Shown here piece by piece: positions 32,683-41,288 of a DNA stretch of 64,000 bases. Location: assembly GCF_000521505.1 (NCBI RefSeq), contig NZ_CP003915.1:1240001-1304000 (forward strand), read 5' to 3'. The position numbers and the translations under genes are program-made. The notes beneath the pieces are model-generated. The model saw only the letters and a program-made list of their open reading frames with translations, was not told the DNA's origin and did not search any database. The number at the start of each line of letters is the position of its first letter. Within the stretch, counting starts at the first letter, position 1. Source of the stretch: Advenella mimigardefordensis DPN7 (GTDB lineage Bacteria > Pseudomonadota > Gammaproteobacteria > Burkholderiales > Burkholderiaceae_B).

Positions 32683-33810
32683 TTAACGTTGGGTTCGCAG
32701 CACGATCTGCGTGATCTCCGACGGGCGCCCCAGCCGCACTGGAAACCCGTTCCACAAACCGGTTCCCATGCTGACATACAGCTTCATGCCGGCGACATCA
32801 TATAAGCCATCGACAAAGCCTTCATTGGCCATCTTCGCGAGCACGTGTGCTCCCAGAATCTGGCCACCATGGGTGTGCCCTGACAGTTGCAGGGATGCGC
32901 CCGCCTTGGCATTAGCGGCGGCCCCCGTCGGGCGGTGGCTGAGCAGGATGACGGTCTGGTTGGCCGGCACCTGATCCAGGGCAGCAGCGATATCCGGTTC
33001 GGGCAGACCAAAGCCGTTGGCCGCATGGTCTGTGACGCCGGCGATCACCAGCTGCTGATTTTCCTGTGTGATCGTCGTATGCTGGTTGATCAGCATGTGC
33101 AGCCCGAGTTGCTTATATACGGTCAGCCAGCTTTCGTAGCCGGAATAGTATTCATGATTGCCAGGTATCGCCATGACGCCGTGTTTAGCTTTCAGCGACT
33201 GCAATGGCTTTACATCATCCGCCCTGGCCGACGTGGTGCCATCAACCATGTCACCGGTAATGACGGTCAGATCGGGGTCAAGCGCGTTGGCCCGGTCTAC
33301 AACCGCAGCCATCCAGGGCCGTTGTAGCAGGCGGCTGGCATGCAGGTCGGTCAGTTGAACAATACGAAAGCCATCAAAAGCGGCGGGCAATCCGGGTAAT
33401 GCGATCTCAATCGTTTTTACCATTGGAATCTTCACTGCATTCCAGACCCCAACGGCGGCGATCACAAGGGTGGTAACAGTAAGAGCGGCAAGCAGTCGGG
33501 GTGAGGCGAGCAGGACCCGACCGGTTTCCGCAGATAACGGGTAGGCCACCATTCCTAGCAGGTCTTTGACGAGAATAAAAAATCCCAGCAGAAGTAACGC
33601 GCAAAATGCCCAGCCCAGCAATGTCAATACTAAGCCGGGAATTTCCGGGGAGGCCATAGAGCCAAACCAGGTGCGGGTGATCAGGTGATGTTCGGCAATG
33701 CAAAGGACGACAACGGTTAAAACGATTTTGGAGGTCAGATTCAGGGAAAGCGGCCAGATACCGCGCGCGCTGACGTATAGACCAATGACCGCCATGATAA
33801 TGTGGAGCAC
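32683..33810 (-). CDS. Membrane-anchored metallophosphoesterase (calcineurin-like, YkuE/YaeI type)
   Basis: 375 residues. Four hydrophobic spans in the N-terminal ~130 residues; then the metal-binding motifs of the calcineurin fold: L-T-D-L-H (about 153-157), I-T-G-D-M-V-D, G-N-H-E-Y-Y, L-L-S-H-R-P and S-G-H-T-H-G-G. The layout is that of YkuE/YaeI-like enzymes, some of which cleave UDP-2,3-diacylglucosamine or phospholipid-like phosphodiesters at the membrane. Single gene with its own terminator. The substrate is not known. Confidence 0.85.
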   Translation of the reverse strand: MLHIIMAVIGLYVSARGIWPLSLNLTSKIVLTVVVLCIAEHHLITRTWFGSMASPEIPGLVLTLLGWAFCALLLLGFFILVKDLLGMVAYPLSAETGRVLLASPRLLAALTVTTLVIAAVGVWNAVKIPMVKTIEIALPGLPAAFDGFRIVQLTDLHASRLLQRPWMAAVVDRANALDPDLTVITGDMVDGTTSARADDVKPLQSLKAKHGVMAIPGNHEYYSGYESWLTVYKQLGLHMLINQHTTITQENQQLVIAGVTDHAANGFGLPEPDIAAALDQVPANQTVILLSHRPTGAAANAKAGASLQLSGHTHGGQILGAHVLAKMANEGFVDGLYDVAGMKLYVSMGTGLWNGFPVRLGRPSEITQIVLRTQR

Positions 33811-33931
33811 GGGGAATTCCTGTTGATAATTGTGAAGGTATGGGGCGGAGCCGGTCTATGCGAGGCCGGCTGCTGATCGCAATTGTTAGGGTCAGTGAAT
33901 GCTGACAGGTACCGAGAATGTGGGCAGAGAG

Positions 33932-34253
33932 CGTATTATACGCAAGCGACGGAGATCTCTAGCCGGTTTTTTCGCAGACTCAACTTAGCATAACCACATT
34001 CAATCCCTGAACCCGTTGGAATATAGCATCACCAGACAGTAACAGATGCAGTGGTCCCAGTTGAAGACAACTTGCTGCCTGCAAGGCGTCAGGTGTGCGG
34101 AGTCCGTGGCGTACGCCAATAGCGGCAGCCAGATCTATGACAGCTTGGTTCAGTTCAACCCATACAAGATCTGGACGAGCAAAGAAAGCGTCGTATAGAG
34201 CAAGCGTTGCAGCTCGTTTTACGCATGGATGGATACCGTATTATGCGCAAGCG
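33932..34253. repeat. 17-bp direct repeats bracketing a PIN-toxin remnant
   Basis: CGTATTATACGCAAGCG (33932-33948) and CGTATTATGCGCAAGCG (34237-34253) match at 16 of 17 positions and enclose 288 bases that hold almost only the PIN-domain fragment. This could be the scar of a recombination or insertion, or a duplicated operator of the lost module. Confidence 0.5.
33980..34240 (-). pseudogene. Truncated PIN-domain (VapC-like) toxin
   Basis: 86 codons on the minus strand without a start read as the C-terminal two thirds of a PIN domain: F-F-A-R-P-D-L-V-W-V-E-L-N-Q-A, then the family signature L-R-T-P-D-A-L-Q-A-A with the third acidic residue, and a final L-L-S-G-D-A-I-F-Q-R-V-Q-G-L-N-V. The N-terminal part with the first catalytic Asp is missing, as the frame is closed by a TAA at 34241-34243. 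It cannot form an intact RNase. No VapB gene is visible. Confidence 0.65.
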
Positions 34254-34299
34254 GGCCGGTCTCACGCAAAGTGAGGCCGCCCTGCGGTTGGCTGGGTAG
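34243..34299 (+). pseudogene. Fragment of an Xre-type HTH protein
   Basis: From ATG 34243 a frame of 18 codons reads M-R-K-R-A-G-L-T-Q-S-E-A-A-L-R-L-A-G and then TAG. This is the first helix pair of an Xre/HigA-like antitoxin and no more. It starts at the second 17-bp direct repeat, beside the PIN fragment on the opposite strand. Likely debris of the same or another toxin-antitoxin module. Confidence 0.45.
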
Positions 34300-34345
34300 T
34301 GCTCTGATGGCCTTGCTCAGATAGTCGAGCAAGGCGATTCGCAGA

Positions 34346-35164
34346 TCAGGCGGTGGCAATAGCGTAGTCAGCCATTTCATGCAGCCGATAGCGCTGGTCG
34401 CTATTCAGAAAATCTTCTGCATGAATCAGGACTTGCTCTTCATTGAGCATCACCACGCCATACTGTGACCGCTCGTGACTGCCATAGATGCAGCTTGCAT
34501 CGCTATGCAGGTCCAATGCGACCTGGTGGTTGGTGCCGTGCAGGGTTGAATACGCCATGCCCCGGAATGTGCCACAAATAGGCCGATGGATGTGACCGAA
34601 AAAGACATGGCGGATGCGATGCTCAAAACCGTTAATCGCACCCAAAAAAGCGGATGTGTCCAGTAGTGAGAGGGCGTCCATACTGCGAATGCCTATTGGA
34701 AAAAAGGGATGGTGCATAAACAGCAGTACCGGTTTGTTTGATTCGGCCAGTCGTGCGCGCAGCCAGCTTGCACGCGTCTCGCAATATACGCCCCAATGTA
34801 CACCCGGTTCGTTGGTATCAAGAAACAGGGCAAGGTATGGGCCGAAATCGCGGGCGTATTGAACAAAACCGTTAGCGTCGGTGTCGATATGCGCAAAGTG
34901 TTGCAGGAAGCGTTCCCGGCTGTCGTGATTGCCCAAGATAGGATAGACCGGCATGGTCAATGGCGCCAGACATTCACGCAGATGAACGTACGCTTCAGCG
35001 TGTCCGTAGTGTGTGAGATCGCCGGTAATGACGACGGCCTGAGCGTCGGGCTGATGCGCCAGCAAGTGCGTTACCGCCTGCTGCAGGCGTTGTTTTGGAT
35101 TGGTGCCGTATAGCAAACCAGCGTCCGCAACCAGATGCGTATCAGTCAGATGGATGAATTTCAT
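34346..35164 (-). CDS. Class III phosphodiesterase (CpdA/GpdQ-like metallophosphoesterase)
   Basis: 272 residues, no signal peptide. The two-metal site is clear: H-L-T-D-T-H-L at residue 5-11, I-T-G-D-L-T-H-Y-G, L-G-N-H-D-S, M-H-H-P-F and G-H-I-H-R-P. Family members cut cyclic AMP or glycerophosphodiesters. It is the last gene of the ugp-like operon, 10 bases after the binding-protein gene; with a glycerol-phosphate type transporter a glycerophosphodiesterase (GpdQ-like) role is more likely than cAMP hydrolysis. Confidence 0.82.
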   Translation of the reverse strand: MKFIHLTDTHLVADAGLLYGTNPKQRLQQAVTHLLAHQPDAQAVVITGDLTHYGHAEAYVHLRECLAPLTMPVYPILGNHDSRERFLQHFAHIDTDANGFVQYARDFGPYLALFLDTNEPGVHWGVYCETRASWLRARLAESNKPVLLFMHHPFFPIGIRSMDALSLLDTSAFLGAINGFEHRIRHVFFGHIHRPICGTFRGMAYSTLHGTNHQVALDLHSDASCIYGSHERSQYGVVMLNEEQVLIHAEDFLNSDQRYRLHEMADYAIATA

Positions 35165-35174
35165 TTTGTTTATC

Positions 35175-36437
35175 TCACTTCAGAAGATTCTGTACGTCTT
35201 GCGCCATGGCTTCCAGTGCTGCTTGTGGTTGAGCCGATTTATCAAATACGGTTTGCAGACGATCGTCTATCACATCTGTAATTTTCAGGCCGTTCTCTCC
35301 AGGAAACGCATACCAGCCGGTCAGCCACGGCATCTGTTTGACTGCAGTGTACTGATTGGGATTGATATCGTAGTAACCTTTGAGTTTGGCCGGATCGTCA
35401 ATAGGCAAAGTGTTGGCCGGGAAGTAACCGGTGCCCTTGGTCATAATGGTTGCGCCTTCAGGGCCGGTGGCAAATTTAATGTATTCCCAGGCTGCTTTCT
35501 GGCGTTCAGGATCCTTGGTGAACATCATTGCTACGTTGCCGCCAGCCGGGACTTTGCCTTGCTCGCCATAAACAGGAAAGTAGCCAGTGACCATCTTGAA
35601 CTTGTCGCCGATTTGCTCAGCGATGCCAGACAGTCGTGATGTAGAGGAAGACAGGACGGCCATTTTTCCGGTCACGAAAAGCTGGGTTGCATCTTTGTAA
35701 CGCAGATTCTGCATCGTGCCGTTTTCCACCATACGGCCCATCTGTGCAATGGATTCCTGGCCGATTTTGTCGTTGAACGTCACAGAGGTTTCGTCAGCAT
35801 TCAGCATCGAGCCTCCTTTTGAGAATACCATGGCTTGCCACAGCCAGTTGCCGGTAATCTCCCAATCGTAATGCAGCCCATTGGTGCCGGGATTAGCCTG
35901 GCGTGACTTGTCGGCGACGGCAATGATCTCGTCCCAGGTCCGGGGTAGCGCGTCTTCCTTGACGCCGACTTTGCTCAGCAAATCCATGTTGTAGTAAACA
36001 ATCGGGGTCGATAGCGAAAAGCCGATGCCTACCTGTTTGCCATTGACCTGTCCCAGCGAGAGCAGAGCAGGACTGTAGCCGCTTTGATCCCAGTCTTTTT
36101 CGGCGTTAATGAATGGCGTGAGTTCTACAGCGATATTGCGATCTACAAAAACGCGCTGGCGATTCAGACCCTGATAGGACACGTCGGCCAGTTGTCTGGT
36201 AACGGCATGGCGTAATGCCTGCTGCGCGGCCCCTTCATATTCAGGCGTAGGCGCGCGGAATTTAACGGTATAGTCGGGAAACTTTTCGGTGAAGCGTTTG
36301 GCAATGTCTGCGTGTACCTGATTGAATACATCTGGATAGGGATAGTCAACGATGAGTTCGATTTTGGCGGCATAGGCCGCGCTGCTCGTCAGGGACAGAC
36401 ATGCCAGGGCGCGTAATAAATGTTTGGTTTGCATCAT
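35175..36437 (-). CDS. ABC transporter periplasmic binding protein, UgpB-like
   Basis: 420 residues. Sec signal peptide to about residue 23 (S-S-A-A-Y-A-A). The mature part is a family 1 extracellular binding protein: Y-P-D-V-F-N-Q-V-H-A-D-I-A-K-R-F near the start, A-L-P-R-T-W-D-E-I-I, T-G-N-W-L-W-Q and K-A-A-W-E-Y-I-K-F-A-T-G-P-E. The type is that of glycerol-3-phosphate/sugar-phosphate receptors. Operon order (HAD, ATPase, permease, permease, binding protein, phosphodiesterase) supports uptake of a phosphorylated small molecule. Confidence 0.8.
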   Translation of the reverse strand: MMQTKHLLRALACLSLTSSAAYAAKIELIVDYPYPDVFNQVHADIAKRFTEKFPDYTVKFRAPTPEYEGAAQQALRHAVTRQLADVSYQGLNRQRVFVDRNIAVELTPFINAEKDWDQSGYSPALLSLGQVNGKQVGIGFSLSTPIVYYNMDLLSKVGVKEDALPRTWDEIIAVADKSRQANPGTNGLHYDWEITGNWLWQAMVFSKGGSMLNADETSVTFNDKIGQESIAQMGRMVENGTMQNLRYKDATQLFVTGKMAVLSSSTSRLSGIAEQIGDKFKMVTGYFPVYGEQGKVPAGGNVAMMFTKDPERQKAAWEYIKFATGPEGATIMTKGTGYFPANTLPIDDPAKLKGYYDINPNQYTAVKQMPWLTGWYAFPGENGLKITDVIDDRLQTVFDKSAQPQAALEAMAQDVQNLLK

Positions 36438-36449
36438 AAATTCCTTTTG

Positions 36450-37293
36450 TTAACCTTTGACACCCGAGAGGGTGACACCTTCGATAAAGCGCTTCTGCGC
36501 GGACAGAAAAAACAGTAAGAGTGGTAGTGTGATAATGACGGTACCCGCCATGAGTGGTCCGAAATCGGTTCCGGCTTCTTCGTTCTTGAAGAACATGGTT
36601 CCCAGCGGTGGAGTGGCAAGATCAGCGGTATTGATAACCAGCAAGGGCCAGAAATAATCGTTCCAGTGCCACACGACGGAGAAGATTGAGAATGCGATCA
36701 GCGCTGGCATGGCGGCCGGCATCATGACGCGCCAGACCAGTTCGAGTTCGTTCATGCCGTCAAGGCGGGCTGCATGAATCAGGTCATTGGGTACGCCCAT
36801 GAAAAACTGGCGCATCAGAAAAATACCGAAGCCGGAAGCGATAAACGGGATAATCAGAGCGGCCATGGTGTCCAGCAGGCCTGCGTGATATAGCAGGATG
36901 TATAGCGGAATCGCCGTCGCCTGAAAGGGAATCATCAGTGACATCAACACTAATCCCCAGGCCAGCCGTTTGCCCCGAAACTGCAGCTTGGCAAAGCAAT
37001 AGGCAGCAGGCAGCGCGACGATGATTTGCAGAATCAGGATGCCTGCACAAACCAGGACGCCATTGAATAAATAGCGCAGCAGCGGTACCTGCGTCAGTGC
37101 TTTGGTATAGTTTTCAATTGCGGCCCAGTGTTGCGGCAAAAGATGAAAACCTTCACGGAATATTTCATCTGCCGGTTTCAGGGGAAGTGGACAGCATCCA
37201 GACAAAGGGCAGCAGGAACGCAGCAGCTCCCGCCATCAGTACGACATGTCGGAATACTTGCCAGGAAAGCGAAGCGTGTGCTGGATTTTTCAT
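36450..37293 (-). pseudogene. ABC transporter permease, UgpE-like, interrupted by a one-base frameshift
   Basis: The natural start is the ATG at 37291-37293, coupled to the stop of the upstream permease gene by ATGA. From it the frame reads a typical N-terminus (K-N-P-A-H-A-S-L-S-W-Q-V-F-R-H, a first membrane span, then F-V-W-M-L-S-T-S), then hits a stop after P-E-T-G-R. One base removed in the run of four G on the plus strand (37181-37184) restores the family sequence S-T-S-L-K-P-A-D-E-I-F, and the frame then stays open to 36450 with five further spans and the E-A-A-like loop (H-A-A-R-L-D-G-M-N-E-L-E-L). Corrected length 281 residues, as expected. Either a recent inactivation or a base-calling error. 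Confidence 0.85.
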
Positions 37294-38162
37294 TGGTAAT
37301 GTGTCCGTTTTTCCATGCCAATCTGCTGGATTAAGGTGAGTATGAAAATGCAGGCGACGAACACCAGCACAATGGCGGCGGCGTAACCCATGCGGAAAAA
37401 AGCGAAGCCTTCGGAATAAATCGTATGCAGGAGCACTTCTGTTGACTTGTTCGGTCCGCCCTGAGTGAGGGCGTGAACCGTATCGAAAACCTGCAGGGAG
37501 CGAATGCAGCAGACGGTAACCACGAACAGCATGGTGGGGCCCAGCATGGGCAGCGTCACTCGCAGCAGCCGGTCCAGCGGATGGCGCATGCCGTCCAGCA
37601 AACTCGCGTGGCGTAATTCAACTGGAATATTTTTCAGGCCTGCAAGAAACATGACCATCGCCAGGCCGGACATTTGCCATATTCCGATCACGGCCAGTGA
37701 CGGCAGCGCCAGGTCGTAATCGTTCAGCCAGTTCTGGGGACCTATGCCAACCCAGGACAGCATCTCGTTCAGAAATCCAACCGTGGGATGCATGAGAAAT
37801 TGCCATACCACCGCCATGGCGATCAGCGTGGATGCAACTGGCATGAAAAAAGCAGTGCGATAAAAGCCGCGCAGGGAAGCATGGGATTCAATCAGCAAGG
37901 CAACGCTGAGCCCGATCGCAATAGAACAGACAGATACGATGACCAGGTAATACACGGTGTTGGCAAAGCTTTTACGAAAGGTCGTGTCGTTCCAGAGATC
38001 CACATAGTTGCCCAGTCCAACCCAGTTCCAGCCAGGGGCGCCGAACTGCCAGTCGGTCAAAGACATGAGTGCCACGATGAGCAGAGGCACGATCAACAGC
38101 AATACCGTTAAAACCATGCATGGACCGAGTAACAGCGATAGTTGCAGTGGTTTGATGCGCAT
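37290..38162 (-). CDS. ABC transporter permease, UgpA-like
   Basis: 290 residues with six predicted spans. The cytoplasmic coupling loop (E-L-R-H-A-S-L-L-D-G-M-R-H-P-L-D-R-L-L-R-V-T-L-P-M-L) that contacts the ATPase is present, and N-T-V-Y-Y near residue 68 is typical of this permease class. It lies 9 bases after the ATPase gene and its stop overlaps the start of the second permease gene. Membrane part of the glycerol-phosphate type importer. Confidence 0.85.
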   Translation of the reverse strand: MRIKPLQLSLLLGPCMVLTVLLLIVPLLIVALMSLTDWQFGAPGWNWVGLGNYVDLWNDTTFRKSFANTVYYLVIVSVCSIAIGLSVALLIESHASLRGFYRTAFFMPVASTLIAMAVVWQFLMHPTVGFLNEMLSWVGIGPQNWLNDYDLALPSLAVIGIWQMSGLAMVMFLAGLKNIPVELRHASLLDGMRHPLDRLLRVTLPMLGPTMLFVVTVCCIRSLQVFDTVHALTQGGPNKSTEVLLHTIYSEGFAFFRMGYAAAIVLVFVACIFILTLIQQIGMEKRTHYQ

Positions 38163-38171
38163 ACGTCACTC

Positions 38172-39308
38172 CTAGGCTGCCAACGACAGGCATTGGCCGT
38201 GCCGGTGCAGGCTGTGACCTTGCGCATCAAATACGTGCCAGGCAGTATGTGGCACATACACCTGCAATACATCACCTGTTTTCAAATGCGGATTCCTCTC
38301 CAGTACCACAACGACCGTTTCGCCGGCCGCAGTTTGCATGGTTACCATGCATTCGGGCCCGGTAAATTCGATCAGGGCAATCTGACCTTTGACACTCAAT
38401 GTGCCTTCTGAGGCGATCAATGACGCCTGTTGCGGGCGAAATGCCAGTTGTGCTGCTGCCGGTGGAAAGCGGTCGTACACTGGCTGATCCTGCAGGCAGG
38501 CGTGTCCCGAGGCATTTTTTGTGATCGTCAGAAAGTTGACCCTTGGAGCACCCACGAAGGCGGCAACATCGGTATGACTGGGGGAGTGATAGATTTCCTG
38601 AGGTGTACCCAGTTGCAGAATGTGGCCGCTTTTCATGACGGCGATACGATCAGACATGGACATGGCTTCGTGCTGGTCGTGCGTGACATAAACGAAGGTG
38701 ACACCCAGTTCATCATGCAGTTGGCGGATTTCGCTGCGCAACGACTGGCGCAGGCTGGCATCCAGATTTGAAAGCGGTTCATCAAACAGAAACAGGGAGG
38801 GTCGTCGTACCATCGCACGCGCCAGTGCAACACGCTGGCGCTGGCCACCGGAGAGCTGTACCGGTTTGCGATCCCATAGGTGGGCAATGCCCAGGATCTC
38901 GGCAATTTTTTTCCCCTGCTGTTGCGCATCGTGTGTTTTGCGGCGTGCCGCCGGGCTGATCCAGCGTGCTCCCGGCAGCCTTTGTGTAAAGTGCAGACTA
39001 CGCATATAAAGTGGCGTGCAGATATTGTCGCCTACCGTCATGTGAGGATAGAGTGCGTAAGACTGGAACACCATTGCGCAGTCTCTTTCACCGGGCGACT
39101 GCGTGAGCAGGTCTGTACTCCCTTTTTTGATGGTCCCGGTATCGGGCATTTCCAGCCCGGCCAATAGTTTGAGCAGGGTTGACTTTCCGCAACCAGACGC
39201 GCCGAGAAGGGTTAGGAATTCGCCATTGCGAATGGTCAGTGAGAGCTTGTCAAGAACGGTCGTGCTGCCGTAAGACTTGCTGATGTGATCAAGAACAATA
39301 TCAGTCAT
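38172..39308 (-). CDS. ABC transporter ATPase, UgpC/MalK-type
   Basis: 378 residues from ATG 39306-39308 (the frame extends 20 codons upstream into the HAD gene). Walker A G-A-S-G-C-G-K-S-T (about 36-44), Q-loop M-V-F-Q-S-Y-A-L-Y-P-H, signature L-S-G-G-Q-R-Q-R-V, Walker B L-F-L-F-D-E-P-L-S-N-L-D and switch H. Between Q-loop and signature there is a longer than usual basic segment (about residues 100-128: R-S-L-H-F-T-Q-R-L-P-G-A-R-W). The C-terminal regulatory TOBE/OB region follows from about residue 240. It energises the importer encoded downstream and overlaps the HAD gene by eight bases. Confidence 0.87.
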   Translation of the reverse strand: MTDIVLDHISKSYGSTTVLDKLSLTIRNGEFLTLLGASGCGKSTLLKLLAGLEMPDTGTIKKGSTDLLTQSPGERDCAMVFQSYALYPHMTVGDNICTPLYMRSLHFTQRLPGARWISPAARRKTHDAQQQGKKIAEILGIAHLWDRKPVQLSGGQRQRVALARAMVRRPSLFLFDEPLSNLDASLRQSLRSEIRQLHDELGVTFVYVTHDQHEAMSMSDRIAVMKSGHILQLGTPQEIYHSPSHTDVAAFVGAPRVNFLTITKNASGHACLQDQPVYDRFPPAAAQLAFRPQQASLIASEGTLSVKGQIALIEFTGPECMVTMQTAAGETVVVVLERNPHLKTGDVLQVYVPHTAWHVFDAQGHSLHRHGQCLSLAA

Positions 39309-39993
39309 AATGCAATTCCGGTTTAAGGGTAAATCTTGCGGCCAGCCACTGACTGAGCTCATGTGCATGACGGTAGCTCAGCACGGCACCGGCCAGTTCA
39401 CTTGGATCAGTGTGATAGCCGCAAAGATGGGCAGCAAAATCGACGCCTGCCTGAGACGCGCAACGAGCGTCGACCCAGGAGTCGCCTACGAATAATGCAT
39501 CCTGCAACGGACATTGCAGATGCGATAAGGTGGCCAGAATGGCAGCCGGGTCCGGTTTGGCTGGCAAACCATCGTCCAGGCAATGAATATGTGAAAAAAG
39601 GGATAGCCAACTGACCTGTTCCAATAGAGTCAGCGTTGAGGCACGATCACGATTGGTGCACAGCGCCAGGGTGAAGCCCGCGCCATGAAGTTGTGCGAGC
39701 ATTTCACTTGTCTTTGGGTAAGGCACTGCTGCGGATAGCGCCTGTTCAAAATAAGTACGTTCCATGGCGTGTATAGACGCTTGAGTCGCTTCGGCGTCCA
39801 GTGCCATCTGTTTTGCGGCCTGCGCAAACATGGCGCTCAGTCCCTGGCTTAATGCCAGGCGCAGCGTGGCCGGTTCAATCGTGGTCACTCCTGTAGCGGC
39901 TGTGCTTACGGCCTGTAACAGGCTGGGCCAGGTGTCCAAAAGTGTGCCATCCAGATCAAAAATGATCGTTTTGTAGGTTGTATGTGATTTCAT
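39301..39993 (-). CDS. HAD-family hydrolase (phosphoglycolate phosphatase-like)
   Basis: 230 residues. HAD motifs: I-F-D-L-D-G-T-L-L-D (Asp nucleophile, residues 11-20), C-T-N-R (motif II), K-P-D-P (motif III) and V-G-D-S-W-V-D (motif IV), with a helical C1 cap. The type is that of small phosphate-ester phosphatases. First gene of the six-gene ugp-like operon, so it may release phosphate from the imported compound. Its first codons contain an AACGATCATT element in inverted orientation, like those bound by the divergent regulator (see 40005). Confidence 0.82.
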   Translation of the reverse strand: MKSHTTYKTIIFDLDGTLLDTWPSLLQAVSTAATGVTTIEPATLRLALSQGLSAMFAQAAKQMALDAEATQASIHAMERTYFEQALSAAVPYPKTSEMLAQLHGAGFTLALCTNRDRASTLTLLEQVSWLSLFSHIHCLDDGLPAKPDPAAILATLSHLQCPLQDALFVGDSWVDARCASQAGVDFAAHLCGYHTDPSELAGAVLSYRHAHELSQWLAARFTLKPELHYD

Positions 39994-40004
39994 GACGCTA
40001 CTTT

Positions 40005-40044
40005 AACGATCAAATATGACATTGATATGAACATAAACGATCAA
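40005..40044. promoter_or_regulatory. Repeated AACGATCAA elements, operator candidates for the DeoR regulator
   Basis: AACGATCAA occurs at 40005-40013 and 40036-40044, 31 bases apart (three helical turns), and an inverted variant lies at 39961-39970 in the start of the HAD gene. They are in the divergent region between the HAD operon and the regulator gene, where a DeoR/GlpR-type repressor is expected to bind several sites. Confidence 0.55.
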
Positions 40045-40122
40045 TTGCGATCTTTGTGCCTATCAGATAGAATCACGCTTGTTCGTGTTATCGACATGGC
40101 TCGTCGCTCAAAGGGATCATAT

Positions 40123-40905
40123 ATGCTCAAAGCAGAACGTCAACAGCGCATTCTGGCGCGTATGCAGGAAACCAACGCCGTGACAGTCCGGGACCTGGCC
40201 CGCGCATTTTCCACTTCGCCAATTACCATCCGGCGTGATTTGCTGGAGTTGGGTGAAAAAGGATTGCTTGAACGCACTCATGGCGGAGCGGTGGTTTCAC
40301 AAGAGGTGCTTGCCGAAGGCAACGCCCGCTATGAGATGTATAACTATGCGGAAAGACATCGCCAGCAATCGGCTGAAAAGGCCGCTATTGCCGAATGCGC
40401 CATGCAATACATTTCTGACGGGGACAGCATTCTTATTAACGCCGGCACGACCGCTCATGCGTTGGCGCAGGCGTTAAGCGGACATCAGGACCTGCATGTG
40501 ATCACCAATGGTCTGACCGTTGCCGCAACGGCGGGACAAAGCCATCTGGCTCACGTATACGTGTTGGCCGGACGCCTGGATCCGCGCAAGCAGGCCACGA
40601 TTGAGCGCGCCGACAATGATGTGTTATCCGGTATTCAGATTCGCGAGGCTTTTCTGGGGGTACATGCGGTCTCGGCTGCAGGTATTTTCATGCGTGATAG
40701 TGAAGACGCTTCCATGAATCGCGCTTTTATTGCGGCCGCCAGTTGTACCACTGTCATGGCAGACCATACCAAGCTCAATGCGTTCGCGAGTTTTCGTATC
40801 TGTCCCTGGTCGCAGGTGGACCGTTTAATCACCGATGCCGCTGCCGATCAGGCCGTGTTGCAGGCGATACGTGAACAGGGAGTGGAAGTGGTTGTGTGTG
40901 GTTGA
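40123..40905 (+). CDS. DeoR-family transcriptional repressor (GlpR-like)
   Basis: 260 residues from ATG 40123, AAGGGA six bases upstream (earlier in-frame ATGs at 40027 and 40096 lack one). N-terminal DeoR helix-turn-helix: A-E-R-Q-Q-R-I-L-A-R-M, V-T-V-R-D-L-A-R-A-F-S-T-S-P-I-T-I-R-R-D-L, H-G-G-A-V. C-terminal sugar-phosphate sensor domain with I-N-A-G-T-T-A-H-A-L and V-I-T-N-G-L. It is divergent from the ugp-like operon and probably represses it, with a phosphorylated sugar or glycerol compound as effector. Confidence 0.87.
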   Translation: MLKAERQQRILARMQETNAVTVRDLARAFSTSPITIRRDLLELGEKGLLERTHGGAVVSQEVLAEGNARYEMYNYAERHRQQSAEKAAIAECAMQYISDGDSILINAGTTAHALAQALSGHQDLHVITNGLTVAATAGQSHLAHVYVLAGRLDPRKQATIERADNDVLSGIQIREAFLGVHAVSAAGIFMRDSEDASMNRAFIAAASCTTVMADHTKLNAFASFRICPWSQVDRLITDAAADQAVLQAIREQGVEVVVCG

Positions 40906-41288
40906 TTGTGTCTGCAGAGCCTTTCATCGAATGCAGCCATGCCACGTCGTTTGATTTCACTAATCGTCTCGGTATTGTGCATGGTGGTCTCGACAACATC
41001 GACTTTTCATTGTTGGAATGGTACTAACCATTGAAAACAGGAATGCCTGTACGCAGTGGATACCAAATTCATGTTTATATTAAAAGGTCAATAATATGGT
41101 TTATTGACATTAAATGGATTAGCGGTTAGGATGAGCGCGCGATGTATTAAAGGACAAGTATGCCATTGGTGATTGGCTTCCAGTGTTTCCTTTGATCAAT
41201 TTATGTGCCGCAACTGCACGGGGCATCAAGCGGACCGGTACACGGCCACGATGAATCGATTTCAAACATAATAAACGGGAGAGCAGAG
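40906..41288. other. Intergenic region
   Basis: No gene, RNA or strong hairpin that I can defend. The AT-rich part around 41060-41110 may hold the promoter of the downstream hydrolase gene. Confidence 0.4.
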
